From: Candidatus Sulfopaludibacter sp. SbA3
Lineage (GTDB): Bacteria > Acidobacteriota > Vicinamibacteria > Vicinamibacterales > UBA2999
NCBI GenBank assembly: GCA_945903265.1
Contig: CAMDNQ010000010.1
Span: 70,372-134,371, forward strand
Direction: 5' to 3'
Length of the DNA: 64,000 nt
Part shown: piece after piece, positions 48,201 through 57,971 of the stretch
How the letters are laid out: each line of letters opens with the position of its first letter
Position numbering within the stretch: the first letter of the stretch is position 1
The notes under the pieces: model-generated
Databases searched by the model: none
What the model saw: the letters and a program-made list of their open reading frames with translations, nothing else
What the model was told of the DNA's origin: nothing
Translations under genes and position numbers: made by a program

Positions 48201-48351
48201 ACGACATAATTGTCGTAACTCGAATTAACGTCGACATCATTGTCTGATTGGTCGAATGCCTTGGAACCGCGTGCCGTGTCCCACGATTTTCGCCGCGCGA
48301 TGTGTACGACATCTTTGTAGCTCAGTACGAATCTGACGACACAAATGTCGA
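48201..48351. promoter_or_regulatory. array of four ACGACA-N4-TGTCGT-like dyads (putative operators)
   Basis: 48201 ACGACATAATTGTCGT; 48231 TCGACATCATTGTCTG; 48306 ACGACATCTTTGTAGC; 48336 ACGACACAAATGTCGA. Confidence 0.7.
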
Positions 48352-48482
48352 GTATCGACACGCCACCGGCGCCTGACTATGATGCGTTTCGCGCGTCGCC
48401 GGGTTTGCTCCCAGCGGGCCCGGTCCGACTCATCCGCTTCAGGCGCCAGGACTTAGCCCGGTCGGTCAGGAGGGGTACCCGT

Positions 48483-50579
48483 ATGAAGGTCTACGACGCA
48501 ACGAGCATCCGCAATGTGGCTCTGGTCGGCCACGGGGGGTGCGGCAAGACACAGCTGGTCTCCGCACTCTTGTTCGCGGCCGGCGCCGTCAATCGCCTCG
48601 GCAAGGTTGACGACGGATCGACGACCACCGACTTCGACGACGAAGCCATCACCCGCAAGCACACCCTCGCAGCCAGCCTCGCCCACGCCGAGTGGCGCAG
48701 CACAAAAATCAACATCATCGATACCCCCGGATTCGCGAACTTCCTGACCGATGCCCGCTCGGCGTTGCGCGTCGTCGAAGGCGCGCTCGTCACCGTGGAT
48801 GCGGTCGCGGGCGTCGAAGTACAGACGGAAAAGCTGTGGGAGGAGGCGGCAGGGGTCAATCTGCCGCGCATCATCGCCGTCAACCGGCTGGAGCGCGAAC
48901 GGGCAAGCCTCGATCGCACACTGGAGGCGCTTCGCAGCCATCTCGCCCGCGAGATCGTCCCGATTCAGCTGCCGCTCGGCGAAGAGCGGGGCTTCACGGG
49001 CGTCGTGGATCTTGTCGCGATGAAAGCCATCTCGTTCCCGGCCGACGGCAGCGGCAAGCCGACCGAGGGCGAGATTCCCGCGGAGCTCGCCGACCGCGCG
49101 ACACAGGCGCGCGAGCAGCTGATCGAGATGGTGGCGGAGGTCGACGAGACGCTGATGGAGGCCTTCTTTGCCGAGGGCACGCTGACGCAGGAGCAGCTGG
49201 TGGCCGGTCTCCGCTCCGCCACGACGGCAGGCCGTCTGTTCCCGCTCGTCTGCACGTCCGGACTGCACGTGATCGGCATTCAGCCGCTGCTGGATTCCAT
49301 CGTGAACTACGTGCCGTCGCCGGCGGAACGCGACTTCCCCGCCGTGTCCAGGGACGGCGCCGAAACGACGGTGAAGGCGTCCGATTCCGGACCCTATTCG
49401 GCCTTTGTCTGGAAAACGATTGCGGATCCGTTTGCGGGACGCATCACGATGCTGCGCGTCGTCTCGGGAACGCTGAAGTCGGATTCGACGGTGCACAACC
49501 TCCAGCGAAACACCGCGGAACGGCTCGGGCACCTGCTCGCCCTCCAGGGCAAGAGTCAAACTCATGTCGCCGACCTGAAAGCGGGTGATCTCGGCGCGGT
49601 GGCCAAGCTTAAGGACACCCATACCAACGACGTCCTGGCCGACAAGGCGACGGCCGTCCGGTTCACCGATATCAAGTTCCCGGAACCGGTGATTGCGTAC
49701 GCCATCGAGCCGAAGACGCGCGGCGACGAAGAAAAGATCAGCACGGCGATGCAGCGGCTGCGGGAGGAGGATCCGACCATCGGGTACTCGCGCGATCCGC
49801 AGACCCACGAGCTGCTGCTGTCAGGGCAGGGTCAGATCCATATCGAAGTCACGGTGGCCAAGTTGAAGCGCAGGTTCGGGGTGGAAGTGCTGCTGAAGCC
49901 GCCGAGGATTCCGTATCGCGAGACGATCATGGCGGCGACGGAGGCGCACGGCCGGCACAAGAAGCAGACCGGGGGACACGGACAGTTCGGTGACTGCAAG
50001 ATCCGCGTGGAGCCGCTGCCGCGGGGCAGCGACTTCCAGTTCGAGGACGACATCTTCGGCGGCTCGATCCCGCGTCAATTCGTGCCGGCGGTGGAAAAGG
50101 GCATCCAGGAGGCGCGGATGCGCGGCTTTCTCGCCGGGTTCCCGATGGTCGACTTCAAGGCGACGGTGTTCGATGGCTCGTATCACCAGGTCGACTCCAA
50201 CGAACTGTCGTTCAAGATGGCCGGATCGCTTGCGTTCAAGGACGCCATGTCCCGGGCGCGGCCAACCATCCTCGAGCCAATCATGAAGGTCGAGGTCTAC
50301 GCGCCCAGCGACTTTGCCGGCGACCTGATGGGCGACCTGAACGGCCGGCGTGGACGCATCGCCGGCATGGATACCCGCGGGCCGATGACCGTCATCCGCG
50401 CGCAGGTGCCGATGTCGGAGATGCTCAGCTACGAGCAGCACCTCACATCGGCGACGGGTGGCCGGGGCACGTATCACATGGAGTACTCGCACTACGAAGA
50501 AGTGCCGCAGCACCAGCAGACGAGAATCATCGCGGCAGCCAGGGCGGAACGCGGCCACGAGGTCGCGGAGGAAGCCTGA
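48483..50579 (+). CDS. elongation factor G-like GTPase (EF-G paralogue)
   Basis: SD AGGAGG then MKVYDATSIRNVALVGHGGCGKTQLVSALL; DTPGFANFLTDARSALRVVEGALVTVDAVAGVEVQTEK; EF-G domains II-V. Confidence 0.9.
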   Translation: MKVYDATSIRNVALVGHGGCGKTQLVSALLFAAGAVNRLGKVDDGSTTTDFDDEAITRKHTLAASLAHAEWRSTKINIIDTPGFANFLTDARSALRVVEGALVTVDAVAGVEVQTEKLWEEAAGVNLPRIIAVNRLERERASLDRTLEALRSHLAREIVPIQLPLGEERGFTGVVDLVAMKAISFPADGSGKPTEGEIPAELADRATQAREQLIEMVAEVDETLMEAFFAEGTLTQEQLVAGLRSATTAGRLFPLVCTSGLHVIGIQPLLDSIVNYVPSPAERDFPAVSRDGAETTVKASDSGPYSAFVWKTIADPFAGRITMLRVVSGTLKSDSTVHNLQRNTAERLGHLLALQGKSQTHVADLKAGDLGAVAKLKDTHTNDVLADKATAVRFTDIKFPEPVIAYAIEPKTRGDEEKISTAMQRLREEDPTIGYSRDPQTHELLLSGQGQIHIEVTVAKLKRRFGVEVLLKPPRIPYRETIMAATEAHGRHKKQTGGHGQFGDCKIRVEPLPRGSDFQFEDDIFGGSIPRQFVPAVEKGIQEARMRGFLAGFPMVDFKATVFDGSYHQVDSNELSFKMAGSLAFKDAMSRARPTILEPIMKVEVYAPSDFAGDLMGDLNGRRGRIAGMDTRGPMTVIRAQVPMSEMLSYEQHLTSATGGRGTYHMEYSHYEEVPQHQQTRIIAAARAERGHEVAEEA

Positions 50580-50628
50580 CCTCGACGAACGCGGGCACAC
50601 AGTCAGCGACAGTGCGGCTACGGTGCAG

Positions 50629-52959
50629 CTACTGTGTGCCCGTGACTCCTGCGCCGGTGAGCCTTACGGTGAAAGGCACCGGAGCCGCTGTTACGAACGC
50701 CCGCAGGAACTCCATTTCCGCCGGCTGATAGATCCGACGCACTTCCGCGTCCCATCCGTACGTCGGTCCGTCCGGATGCGGAGCTCTCAGCTGGATCGAG
50801 TCGTACACCGTCTGCGCTGCTGCCGACGCCGAAGCCGAAGCCGAAAACGTCTGGAACTCGTCGATCTCCATCTGCAGGAACATGTGGCGATCAGCCACCG
50901 TCCCCTCGCTCATCGAGCTGCTTCCGAACTCACGATTGACGGCGTCCGATAGCGGCGCTGCGAACCCACTGTGAGCGACCGTTTCGAACTCCCGGGTCAG
51001 GTCGAGCGAGAGAAACGCCGTGGCGCTGCGGCGAGACGCCACCAGCACGGTGCCCGGCGGTGTGCGGTTATCGAGCATCATCATTTTTTCGTGGGTGACG
51101 CCCGCGGATACGATACGCACCATTCGGAGCACCGCCTGCCGGCCGGTCGTGTACGTGACCACGAGCGCCAGCGGTCGGGTCCACACTCGAACCGTCGGAT
51201 CGTGGATCTCGAACGTCGTGGGATCGGGTTCGCTGCCGTGCCGGAGCCACGTGCGACCGACGCTGCGGCCGTCCACAACGAGCGGGACGGGGTTCACGTC
51301 GCCGGTCCAGCGCGCCTCAATCTTCGCCAGAATCGGCTCGGGATGCCTTGTCGCCGGGTCGACTGGCATATTGGTCGCCAGCGTCCCCGTCACGTGGTGC
51401 GCAACGATTCGCCATGCACACGAGCGGGAATCGGTGCGGATTGTAGAAGTCGTGTTTGCAGCGGGTCCCGCGGAGGAACCGGCCGGCGCCGCGCAGAAGA
51501 ACTCGGTCCCGGCGGCATACGTGGTCTGGCGGATATCGACATGCGGCACCGTAAACACCTGCGCCGCAACGGCGTCGTCTTCGGCGCCGAGGCGGCCCCT
51601 GAATACCAGTACGTGTTTCGCAGTCGCCCTGGCGTCGGAGGGAATCGCGATTCGCTCGAAGGTGTAGAGATCGCCAGGCGCCAGCCGGATCCGCTCGCCG
51701 CTGCCAAGCGTGGCCAGCTTCGTCCGGCGCTCTCGCGTTGAATCGGGATCGTGGCGTGCCCAGATCTCGAACACCCCTTCCATCTCTTCGTCGCTCGTGT
51801 TCCAGACGTCCATGCGGACGCCGGACGCGTCCCAGGTCACGTCGGTGACCGCCAGCGATCCGCGGAAGAAGTAGTCGAGCACCCCGCGCGCATAACCGAC
51901 GGCCCGCGGGAGCATGTGCATCGCGACCTGGTTCCAGACGAGCGGGTCGACGCATGGATACGGCGCGCGACCTACGGGCAGGCGCAGGGACATCGCGTCG
52001 GACGCGCATTCTGCCTTGAGCGGGTTGGCAGGCAGCAGTCCCTGTCCTGGGGGCCGGCTAAAATATCGCCGAACCTTGCCGAGCGGAGTGACCAGGTTGA
52101 CGGGAATCAGTCCGGCATCCGTCGGCGACGGATACTGCCCGCGCAAGGTGTCTTCGCTGAAAAAATTGGCGTTCGAGATTTCGGCCAGACCGGCGGCGAC
52201 GGGCGCGCGTGAGTCGGCACCAACGGTCACGCCTGGATTGCTGCCGTCGTAATGGTCCGCATCGACGAGAGCGGCGACTGAGGTTGGCGTGACCGCAGGG
52301 ATGGGCGCAGCAAGATACCTGGCCAGAAACTGCGCTTCCTGCGTCGCGTTCGCTTCGTGCTGGCTCCCGACCCACGCCTCGTAGGAGTTCCTGATCCTCA
52401 TCGCACCCAGCGGATGCATGTCATTCCGCGTGTGCTCAGGCACCGATGCATCAACGACAAGGTGCATCACCTGGCCTAACGCGCGGAACAAATCGGCCCA
52501 CAGTGCTTCCCGCGTGACTGGATCGTCTTCGGTCAGGGCCGAGTAATAGAGCCGGCGTGCTGCCGACCAGGACCAATCCTGGGAGGAGTCATGCATCCAC
52601 GCGACTGATGAACCAACGCTCAATGGACCGACTCTCAGTCCGGCGCGATCCAAGGGCTGTAAAGGGTCATGGAAGTGGTGGGTAAAGCGGACGTGATCGT
52701 CTTCGCGGATTCCGCCCTCGCCGAGCCATTGTTCGACCGTAAGCTGCTGGCGACCTCTTCGGAGTGACGTTAACCTTCCACGCGCAAGCGCCAACCCATG
52801 GTGGAGATACGAATCGAAATTCCACAGACCGACAATTCCAGCGGCATAAACGTTGATCGTCCTGTGGGTTTCTACGCCAAGCGCAAACGCTTGCGAGCTG
52901 GCCAAACAAACACCCGAAAGGAGTAGGCAAACGCCCACCCGCTGCTTGTTCCTGTTCAT
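50629..52959 (-). CDS. large secreted protein with N-terminal zinc-dependent phospholipase C/S1-P1-like domain
   Basis: Signal peptide; ALGVETHRTINVYAA, HFHDPLQPL, DLFRALGQVMHLVVDASVPEHTRNDMHP His/Asp motifs. Confidence 0.65.
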   Translation of the reverse strand: MNRNKQRVGVCLLLSGVCLASSQAFALGVETHRTINVYAAGIVGLWNFDSYLHHGLALARGRLTSLRRGRQQLTVEQWLGEGGIREDDHVRFTHHFHDPLQPLDRAGLRVGPLSVGSSVAWMHDSSQDWSWSAARRLYYSALTEDDPVTREALWADLFRALGQVMHLVVDASVPEHTRNDMHPLGAMRIRNSYEAWVGSQHEANATQEAQFLARYLAAPIPAVTPTSVAALVDADHYDGSNPGVTVGADSRAPVAAGLAEISNANFFSEDTLRGQYPSPTDAGLIPVNLVTPLGKVRRYFSRPPGQGLLPANPLKAECASDAMSLRLPVGRAPYPCVDPLVWNQVAMHMLPRAVGYARGVLDYFFRGSLAVTDVTWDASGVRMDVWNTSDEEMEGVFEIWARHDPDSTRERRTKLATLGSGERIRLAPGDLYTFERIAIPSDARATAKHVLVFRGRLGAEDDAVAAQVFTVPHVDIRQTTYAAGTEFFCAAPAGSSAGPAANTTSTIRTDSRSCAWRIVAHHVTGTLATNMPVDPATRHPEPILAKIEARWTGDVNPVPLVVDGRSVGRTWLRHGSEPDPTTFEIHDPTVRVWTRPLALVVTYTTGRQAVLRMVRIVSAGVTHEKMMMLDNRTPPGTVLVASRRSATAFLSLDLTREFETVAHSGFAAPLSDAVNREFGSSSMSEGTVADRHMFLQMEIDEFQTFSASASASAAAQTVYDSIQLRAPHPDGPTYGWDAEVRRIYQPAEMEFLRAFVTAAPVPFTVRLTGAGVTGTQ

Positions 52960-53483
52960 CGATAATCACCGCATTGAAGCCTCGCTTTGTACGCATCCTG
53001 CGCCGCAACGAAGCTCGCCACGCTACTGTGCGCCGCAGCCATGAGTCCAAGAGGCTCAAACTTGCATTGTTCGTCCCGAGTCAGTAGCTGTCGCATCCCA
53101 ATGAATGTCGGATCGACGTAAGGCCTACCCTCGCCGGTTACGACGGCAGCGCCTTCCGTCACGTAGCCGGGCACGAAGACGTCGATTCGCGGCGCATTCA
53201 CCCACGCCGTCATCCATCGCCTCTCATACGGAATCTCGAAGCGACCGGCGGCATCCGTGACCGTCTCGCGTGCGTCGTAAAACGATTGACCCGAATGAAG
53301 GCTGGGACGGTCGCGGACCCACATCACCATCACGTGGGCGCCGGCGATCGGGTCGCCGGTATCGAAGTCGACCACCTGCCCGCGAAAGGGGCCCCACTGC
53401 TCCTGTCCCATCCGGCATGCGGCCGTGAGGGACAGCGCGACGAGGCAGAGAGCCATGCGCGTCAGAATTGCCATAACCGCCAC
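52956..53483 (-). CDS. lipoprotein with carboxypeptidase regulatory-like domain
   Basis: Lipobox LTAAC; FRGQVVDFDTGDPIAGAHVMVMW...ETVTDAAGRFEIPYE. Confidence 0.7.
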   Translation of the reverse strand: MAVMAILTRMALCLVALSLTAACRMGQEQWGPFRGQVVDFDTGDPIAGAHVMVMWVRDRPSLHSGQSFYDARETVTDAAGRFEIPYERRWMTAWVNAPRIDVFVPGYVTEGAAVVTGEGRPYVDPTFIGMRQLLTRDEQCKFEPLGLMAAAHSSVASFVAAQDAYKARLQCGDYR

Positions 53484-56026
53484 CTCCCGTCAGCATCCAG
53501 CGCAAACGACACCGGGAACGAGAACATCAACCCGTCCACCGCCCGCATCATCTCGCATTCGACCCGATCTCCCTCGACACCGACGATATCGATGTCCGTG
53601 AATATCGCATCAACCTCCGCAAGCGCCGCGCCGAGCTGCTCGAAGTAGTCGCGCCAGACCTGGCGCCGTGCCGTGTGAACGAATGCTGCCGCCTGGCCGG
53701 CATCCCCCTGCCGCAGCGCGTCCTTCAGGCCGTTCCAGACGGTACGAAGAGCCAGTTCGAGCGCGGGGCGATCGTAGGCGGTGACAGCGGCGCGCCGCTG
53801 CTGCGACAGGCCATCAGCTGTTGTCACGGCGATCGTTGCGAGAAATGCGCCTGCGGCGCCATACATAAACTGCCGCTCGTCTGGCCGCTCGCCTGAATAG
53901 TCGACCGTCCCGTCGCTCTCGAGATCGATCGTGTACATCCCACTCGGGAGAGACGCGACACCAAACGACACGGTCAGCGGCACGATTCCGGCCGCTGGCA
54001 CGGCCGGAATCCCCGTGCGCGGCCCGGCAGCCTCCTGCACCAACAGGTCGACCGCGTGGAGAGCCACGGCTCCCGTGCCGTCTGTCGCGGTGACCACGAT
54101 GTTCTTTTGGCCGTTCAGCACCGGCACTTCGAACGCGAATCGTCCTCCAACCACCGGGGCGGTGACCGCATCCGTCAGCAGGCGTAGCTCCGCAGGAAGA
54201 GGAACTGACACCCTCAGGGGCGAGACCCCGCCCGCCTCGCCGCGAACCCATACCGTGGGTGTCGTGACCACCGTGCCCGGCTGGGGCTCGGCGACCTCAA
54301 GGCGCACGGCTCCAACCTGAAACTCCCACTTCGCAGGCGTCGCATCCTCGTTCCCTGCGAGATCGCGCGCTCTGACCTCGAAGGTGTGACCGCCCACCGC
54401 CAGCTGCTCGAAGGTCTCACTGGTGCCCGCCTGATACGGCGACCAGGCCTCGAGGTCGAGACGCCACGAATACTCGATCACTGGCGACAGAAGATCGATG
54501 CCGCCGAAGGTGAACATTGCCGATCGTTCCGCAATGTGGCGCGCTGGGTGTTGGACGAGCGAGACGTGCGGCGGCGTACGGTCGATGACGAGAAGCTGCG
54601 CCGCGCTCGCGTGATTGCCCGCACGATCCGCGGCAATCGCCGTCAGCGTATGCACACCCTCGGCGATCCGCCCGACATCCGCGACCGCCTGCGCCGCAAG
54701 GTGCAATTCGCCTCCGGCCGCGTGGGCGCCTCCAACCTCCGCGTCGTCCAGGAGAAAGCGGAGCGACGCCATTCCCGAGCCCTCGTCCGTGCCGCTGGCC
54801 GCGAGCGTGGTCGCATCGCGGACGTATGCGGCAACGGCAGGTGACGTCAGCGTCACGGCCGGAGGCCTGTCGTCATGGACAACGACGCTGCGGGCCGGCG
54901 GGCTGGCAAGTCCAGCGCCCTCCGCCCCTGTTGCCACCACGAGGACCGTCGTCGCACTGTTCGGGGCGAGTGCAGCCCTCGTTTCGAATCGTCCCGTCCT
55001 CTCGTCAGCCGTGGTCACTGCCTGGACCGCACCGTCCGCGAACACCTCCACGAGGGAAGCGCGGTCTGCCGTACCCGCCACAGCGACGGACGGTTGGTTG
55101 GTGAAACCTGGAAGCGATGTGATGGGTGCGGAGGGCGCCATGAACCGCCACAGCCGCCCGTCCGGCCAGGCGTCAGCCGCGAGCAGGTGCCCGGACGGCT
55201 CCAGCGCAACCGCCCCAGGACCCCGCAATCCCGTGGCAAACCGCGTGGTGCGGCCAGACGACTCCTCGTATTTCAGGATGCCGGCCCGTGCCGCGCCGCC
55301 AGCGCCCACGGGCCACCCGCTGATATACGCATTGCCAAACCGGTCTGCCACGATTCCCCTTGCGTGCCACCGCCGGACAATCGGCGTCACGCTGCCGACG
55401 GACCCGTCCGGGTGAAGGCGCACTCTTTCGACTGATGTCGGCGTGGCGATGAGCAGCGCCGACTCGGTCACCGCCAGCGCACGGACGGCCGGCATGCCCG
55501 ACATGACGGTCACCAGACCGCCCGATGGTTCGAGGCTTCTCACCTCATCCCCGCCGCGCCCGTGCACGGCAATCCAGACCCGCCCGTCGGGGCCGACCGC
55601 GAGCGCGGACGGCTGCCTCAGATCGCCGGCCGCGACGACCGTGCTGCCACCCGGTAACAGCTGCAGCAGACGCCCTGCACGCGCCTCAAGGATGAAGACG
55701 CTGCCATCATCAGTCGTCGCGACTCCCACGGGAGCATGCAGATCGCGAAGCGCTACTTCGGCCACCCCATCTGCCGAAATCCGGCTGAGCGTGCCTGCCA
55801 CTCTGTCGGCGACGAGCAGCGCGCCAGTCGGCTCCGCCGCCAGGCCGGACACGTCCGCGAAGCCGGACCCGACCACGTGAGCGGATGCGAGCGCCTCGAA
55901 CCCGGGTTCATGCGGCGCTCCACGGCCCTGAGGCACTCTCGCATCACCAGGGACGCTCATCGCGGTCCCGATGAGGAACGACGCGACGCGGAGCTGCCGG
56001 AGGGAGAGGCGCCAGGAGTGAGACAT
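53462..56026 (-). CDS. secreted NHL/beta-propeller protein with Ig-like and PKD-like segments and a C-terminal NTF2-like region
   Basis: Repeated SGLAAEPTGALLVADR / VGVATTDDGSVFILEA / SALAVGPDGRVWIAV blades; VSLVQHPARH...SWRLDLEAWSPY; VPLTVSFGVASLPSG. Confidence 0.7.
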   Translation of the reverse strand: MSHSWRLSLRQLRVASFLIGTAMSVPGDARVPQGRGAPHEPGFEALASAHVVGSGFADVSGLAAEPTGALLVADRVAGTLSRISADGVAEVALRDLHAPVGVATTDDGSVFILEARAGRLLQLLPGGSTVVAAGDLRQPSALAVGPDGRVWIAVHGRGGDEVRSLEPSGGLVTVMSGMPAVRALAVTESALLIATPTSVERVRLHPDGSVGSVTPIVRRWHARGIVADRFGNAYISGWPVGAGGAARAGILKYEESSGRTTRFATGLRGPGAVALEPSGHLLAADAWPDGRLWRFMAPSAPITSLPGFTNQPSVAVAGTADRASLVEVFADGAVQAVTTADERTGRFETRAALAPNSATTVLVVATGAEGAGLASPPARSVVVHDDRPPAVTLTSPAVAAYVRDATTLAASGTDEGSGMASLRFLLDDAEVGGAHAAGGELHLAAQAVADVGRIAEGVHTLTAIAADRAGNHASAAQLLVIDRTPPHVSLVQHPARHIAERSAMFTFGGIDLLSPVIEYSWRLDLEAWSPYQAGTSETFEQLAVGGHTFEVRARDLAGNEDATPAKWEFQVGAVRLEVAEPQPGTVVTTPTVWVRGEAGGVSPLRVSVPLPAELRLLTDAVTAPVVGGRFAFEVPVLNGQKNIVVTATDGTGAVALHAVDLLVQEAAGPRTGIPAVPAAGIVPLTVSFGVASLPSGMYTIDLESDGTVDYSGERPDERQFMYGAAGAFLATIAVTTADGLSQQRRAAVTAYDRPALELALRTVWNGLKDALRQGDAGQAAAFVHTARRQVWRDYFEQLGAALAEVDAIFTDIDIVGVEGDRVECEMMRAVDGLMFSFPVSFALDADGRWRLWQF

Positions 56027-56204
56027 CGTTGCGCATTCGCATCAGCAACGACGGCGCCTGACGGGCGAGCCGACTGGCGTGGCGCCAATCTGATGGTTCC
56101 GTGCGGGTTAGCACGATTCGTCTACGGGGGGCGGAGACAGGGCGTGTCGAAACGTTAACCCCGGTTGCGCGGCACGCCGTACGACACGGACAGCCGTACG
56201 TAGA

Positions 56205-56230
56205 ACGGGCCGGCTCGGCAGCCGGCCCGT
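56205..56230 (-). terminator. hairpin downstream of rplQ, probable terminator of alpha operon
   Basis: Minus strand ACGGGCCGGCT-GCCG-AGCCGGCCCGT followed by TCTACGT (weak U-tract). Confidence 0.55.
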
Positions 56231-56255
56231 GCAGGAGTGATCGAGAACGAACGAA

Positions 56256-56849
56256 CTAGGAACCGCCGGCCTTCCGCGGCGTCGTCGACCTGCGGGACGA
56301 TCCCTTGGTCTGCCCGCCGGACTGCCCCTTCGATCCGCTGTCGTCGTTCTTGCCGCCGCGCATCCGGGATGCCGCGGCCTTCAGACGATCGCCGACGCCC
56401 TTGGCCTTCGGCTTCGCGGCTTCCTTGTCGGCGGCCTTCTGCTCGGCCTCGCGCGGGTTGAATTCGCTTCCCACCAGCTCGATCTGCGCAACATCGGCAC
56501 CGTCGCCCCGGCGGCTGCCAATCTTGAGGATGCGCGTGTAGCCGCCAGGCCGCTCGGCAAAGCGAGGCGCGATGGTGTCGAACAGCTTGACGACGACCGC
56601 CTTGTCGTTCAACTCGGCCGCCACGAGCCGGCGCGCGTTGAGCCCCCGGCCGTTCGCCGTTTCGCTGGCCGCGGCTCCCCGCTTGGCAATCGTGATGAGC
56701 CGCTCGACGAACGGACGAAGCTCCTTCGCCTTGGGAAGGGTGGTCTCGATCCGCTCGTGCCGGATCAGCGCCACCGCCTGGTTGCGCAGCAGCGCAATCC
56801 GGTGCTCGGTGACGCGTCCGAGCTTTCGATGTGCAACGTTGTGTCTCAT
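56256..56849 (-). CDS. rplQ: 50S ribosomal protein L17 with C-terminal low-complexity extension
   Basis: [56 protein letters not shown]. Confidence 0.96.
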   Translation of the reverse strand: MRHNVAHRKLGRVTEHRIALLRNQAVALIRHERIETTLPKAKELRPFVERLITIAKRGAAASETANGRGLNARRLVAAELNDKAVVVKLFDTIAPRFAERPGGYTRILKIGSRRGDGADVAQIELVGSEFNPREAEQKAADKEAAKPKAKGVGDRLKAAASRMRGGKNDDSGSKGQSGGQTKGSSRRSTTPRKAGGS

Positions 56850-56855
56850 GGTGCG

Positions 56856-57842
56856 CTATTCCTGATGTACCTGCGCCGGCTGGTCGAGGCGCATCCCGAG
56901 ATTGAGGCCCATGCCGTGCAGGATCTCCTTGATCTCGTTGAGCGACTTCCGGCCAAAGTTCTTCGTACGGAGCATCTCCGCTTCCGTCTTCTGGACAAGC
57001 TCGCGAATGGTGCGGATGTTCGCGTTCTTGAGACAGTTGTATGACCGCACGGACAGCTCGAGCTCCTCGACGCTCTTGTCGAGATTCTCGTTGGTCACGA
57101 CGCCGCGCTCCTGGCCGCCCTGCGCCTCCTGCATGTCGTCATCCGCGTCCTCGACGTTGATGAAGATGTTCAGGTGGTCGCGAACGAGCTTGGCCGCCAG
57201 CGACACGGCGTCGCGCGCCGCTACGGAGCCGTTGGTCCAGACGTCGATCGTCAGCTTGTCGTAGTCGGTCGTCTGGCCCAGGCGTGCCGCCTCGACCAGG
57301 TAGTTCACCTTCTTCACCGGCGAGTGGACCGAATCAATCGGAATCCAGCCAATGCCGAGGTCTTCATCGAAGTTCTTGTCGGCCGACACGTAGCCGCGGC
57401 CGCGCTTGATCCGGAGCTCCATGTGGAGCTTCCCGCCCGCCGAAATCGTGGCGATGTGCGCTTCCGGCTCGAGTATCTCGAGATCCGCGTCCACGCTGAT
57501 GTCCTTCGCGCGGACGATACCCGGCTTCTCCACACGGACACTCAGCGTCTTCGTCGCATCGCTGTGCATCTTCAGCGGAATCTGCTTCAGGTTGAGAATG
57601 ATGTCGGTCGCGTCCTCGACCACGCCTGGAATCGGCGAGAACTCGTGCAGGACGCCGTCAATCTTCACCGCCGTGATGGCAGCGCCTTCAATCGAGGAGA
57701 GCAGCACGCGCCGCAGCGAGTTGCCAATCGTGGTGCCGAAGCCGCGCTCGAACGGCTGCGCGTAGAACCGGCCGAACCGGTCGGTGAGGGTGTCGCGCTC
57801 CAACTCGAGACGCTTCGGACGCTGAAAACCTTTCCAGAGCAT
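56856..57842 (-). CDS. rpoA: DNA-directed RNA polymerase subunit alpha
   Basis: [39 protein letters not shown]...[19 protein letters not shown]. Confidence 0.98.
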   Translation of the reverse strand: MLWKGFQRPKRLELERDTLTDRFGRFYAQPFERGFGTTIGNSLRRVLLSSIEGAAITAVKIDGVLHEFSPIPGVVEDATDIILNLKQIPLKMHSDATKTLSVRVEKPGIVRAKDISVDADLEILEPEAHIATISAGGKLHMELRIKRGRGYVSADKNFDEDLGIGWIPIDSVHSPVKKVNYLVEAARLGQTTDYDKLTIDVWTNGSVAARDAVSLAAKLVRDHLNIFINVEDADDDMQEAQGGQERGVVTNENLDKSVEELELSVRSYNCLKNANIRTIRELVQKTEAEMLRTKNFGRKSLNEIKEILHGMGLNLGMRLDQPAQVHQE

Positions 57843-57971
57843 GTGCGTTCCTTTCGCGAACGGGCCGGCAGTCCCGGCCTCCAGACCTGCATGTGTGTCC
57901 GCCGGCCTCCCACCGCAGGTCTGTAAGGCTGCGGGCCGACGGGTGCGAACGCGCGGACGAAAGCCCGCGCG

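Noticed and set aside
56100-56115. CGTGC-GGGTTA-GCACG dyad upstream of the secreted-protein operon
   Set aside because: Only 5-bp arms; a CRP-like reading is possible but not supported by more than one copy.
57883-57922. AGACCTGC...GCAGGTCT inverted repeat between rpsD and rpoA
   Set aside because: 24-nt loop and a single copy; could be chance in a GC-rich spacer.
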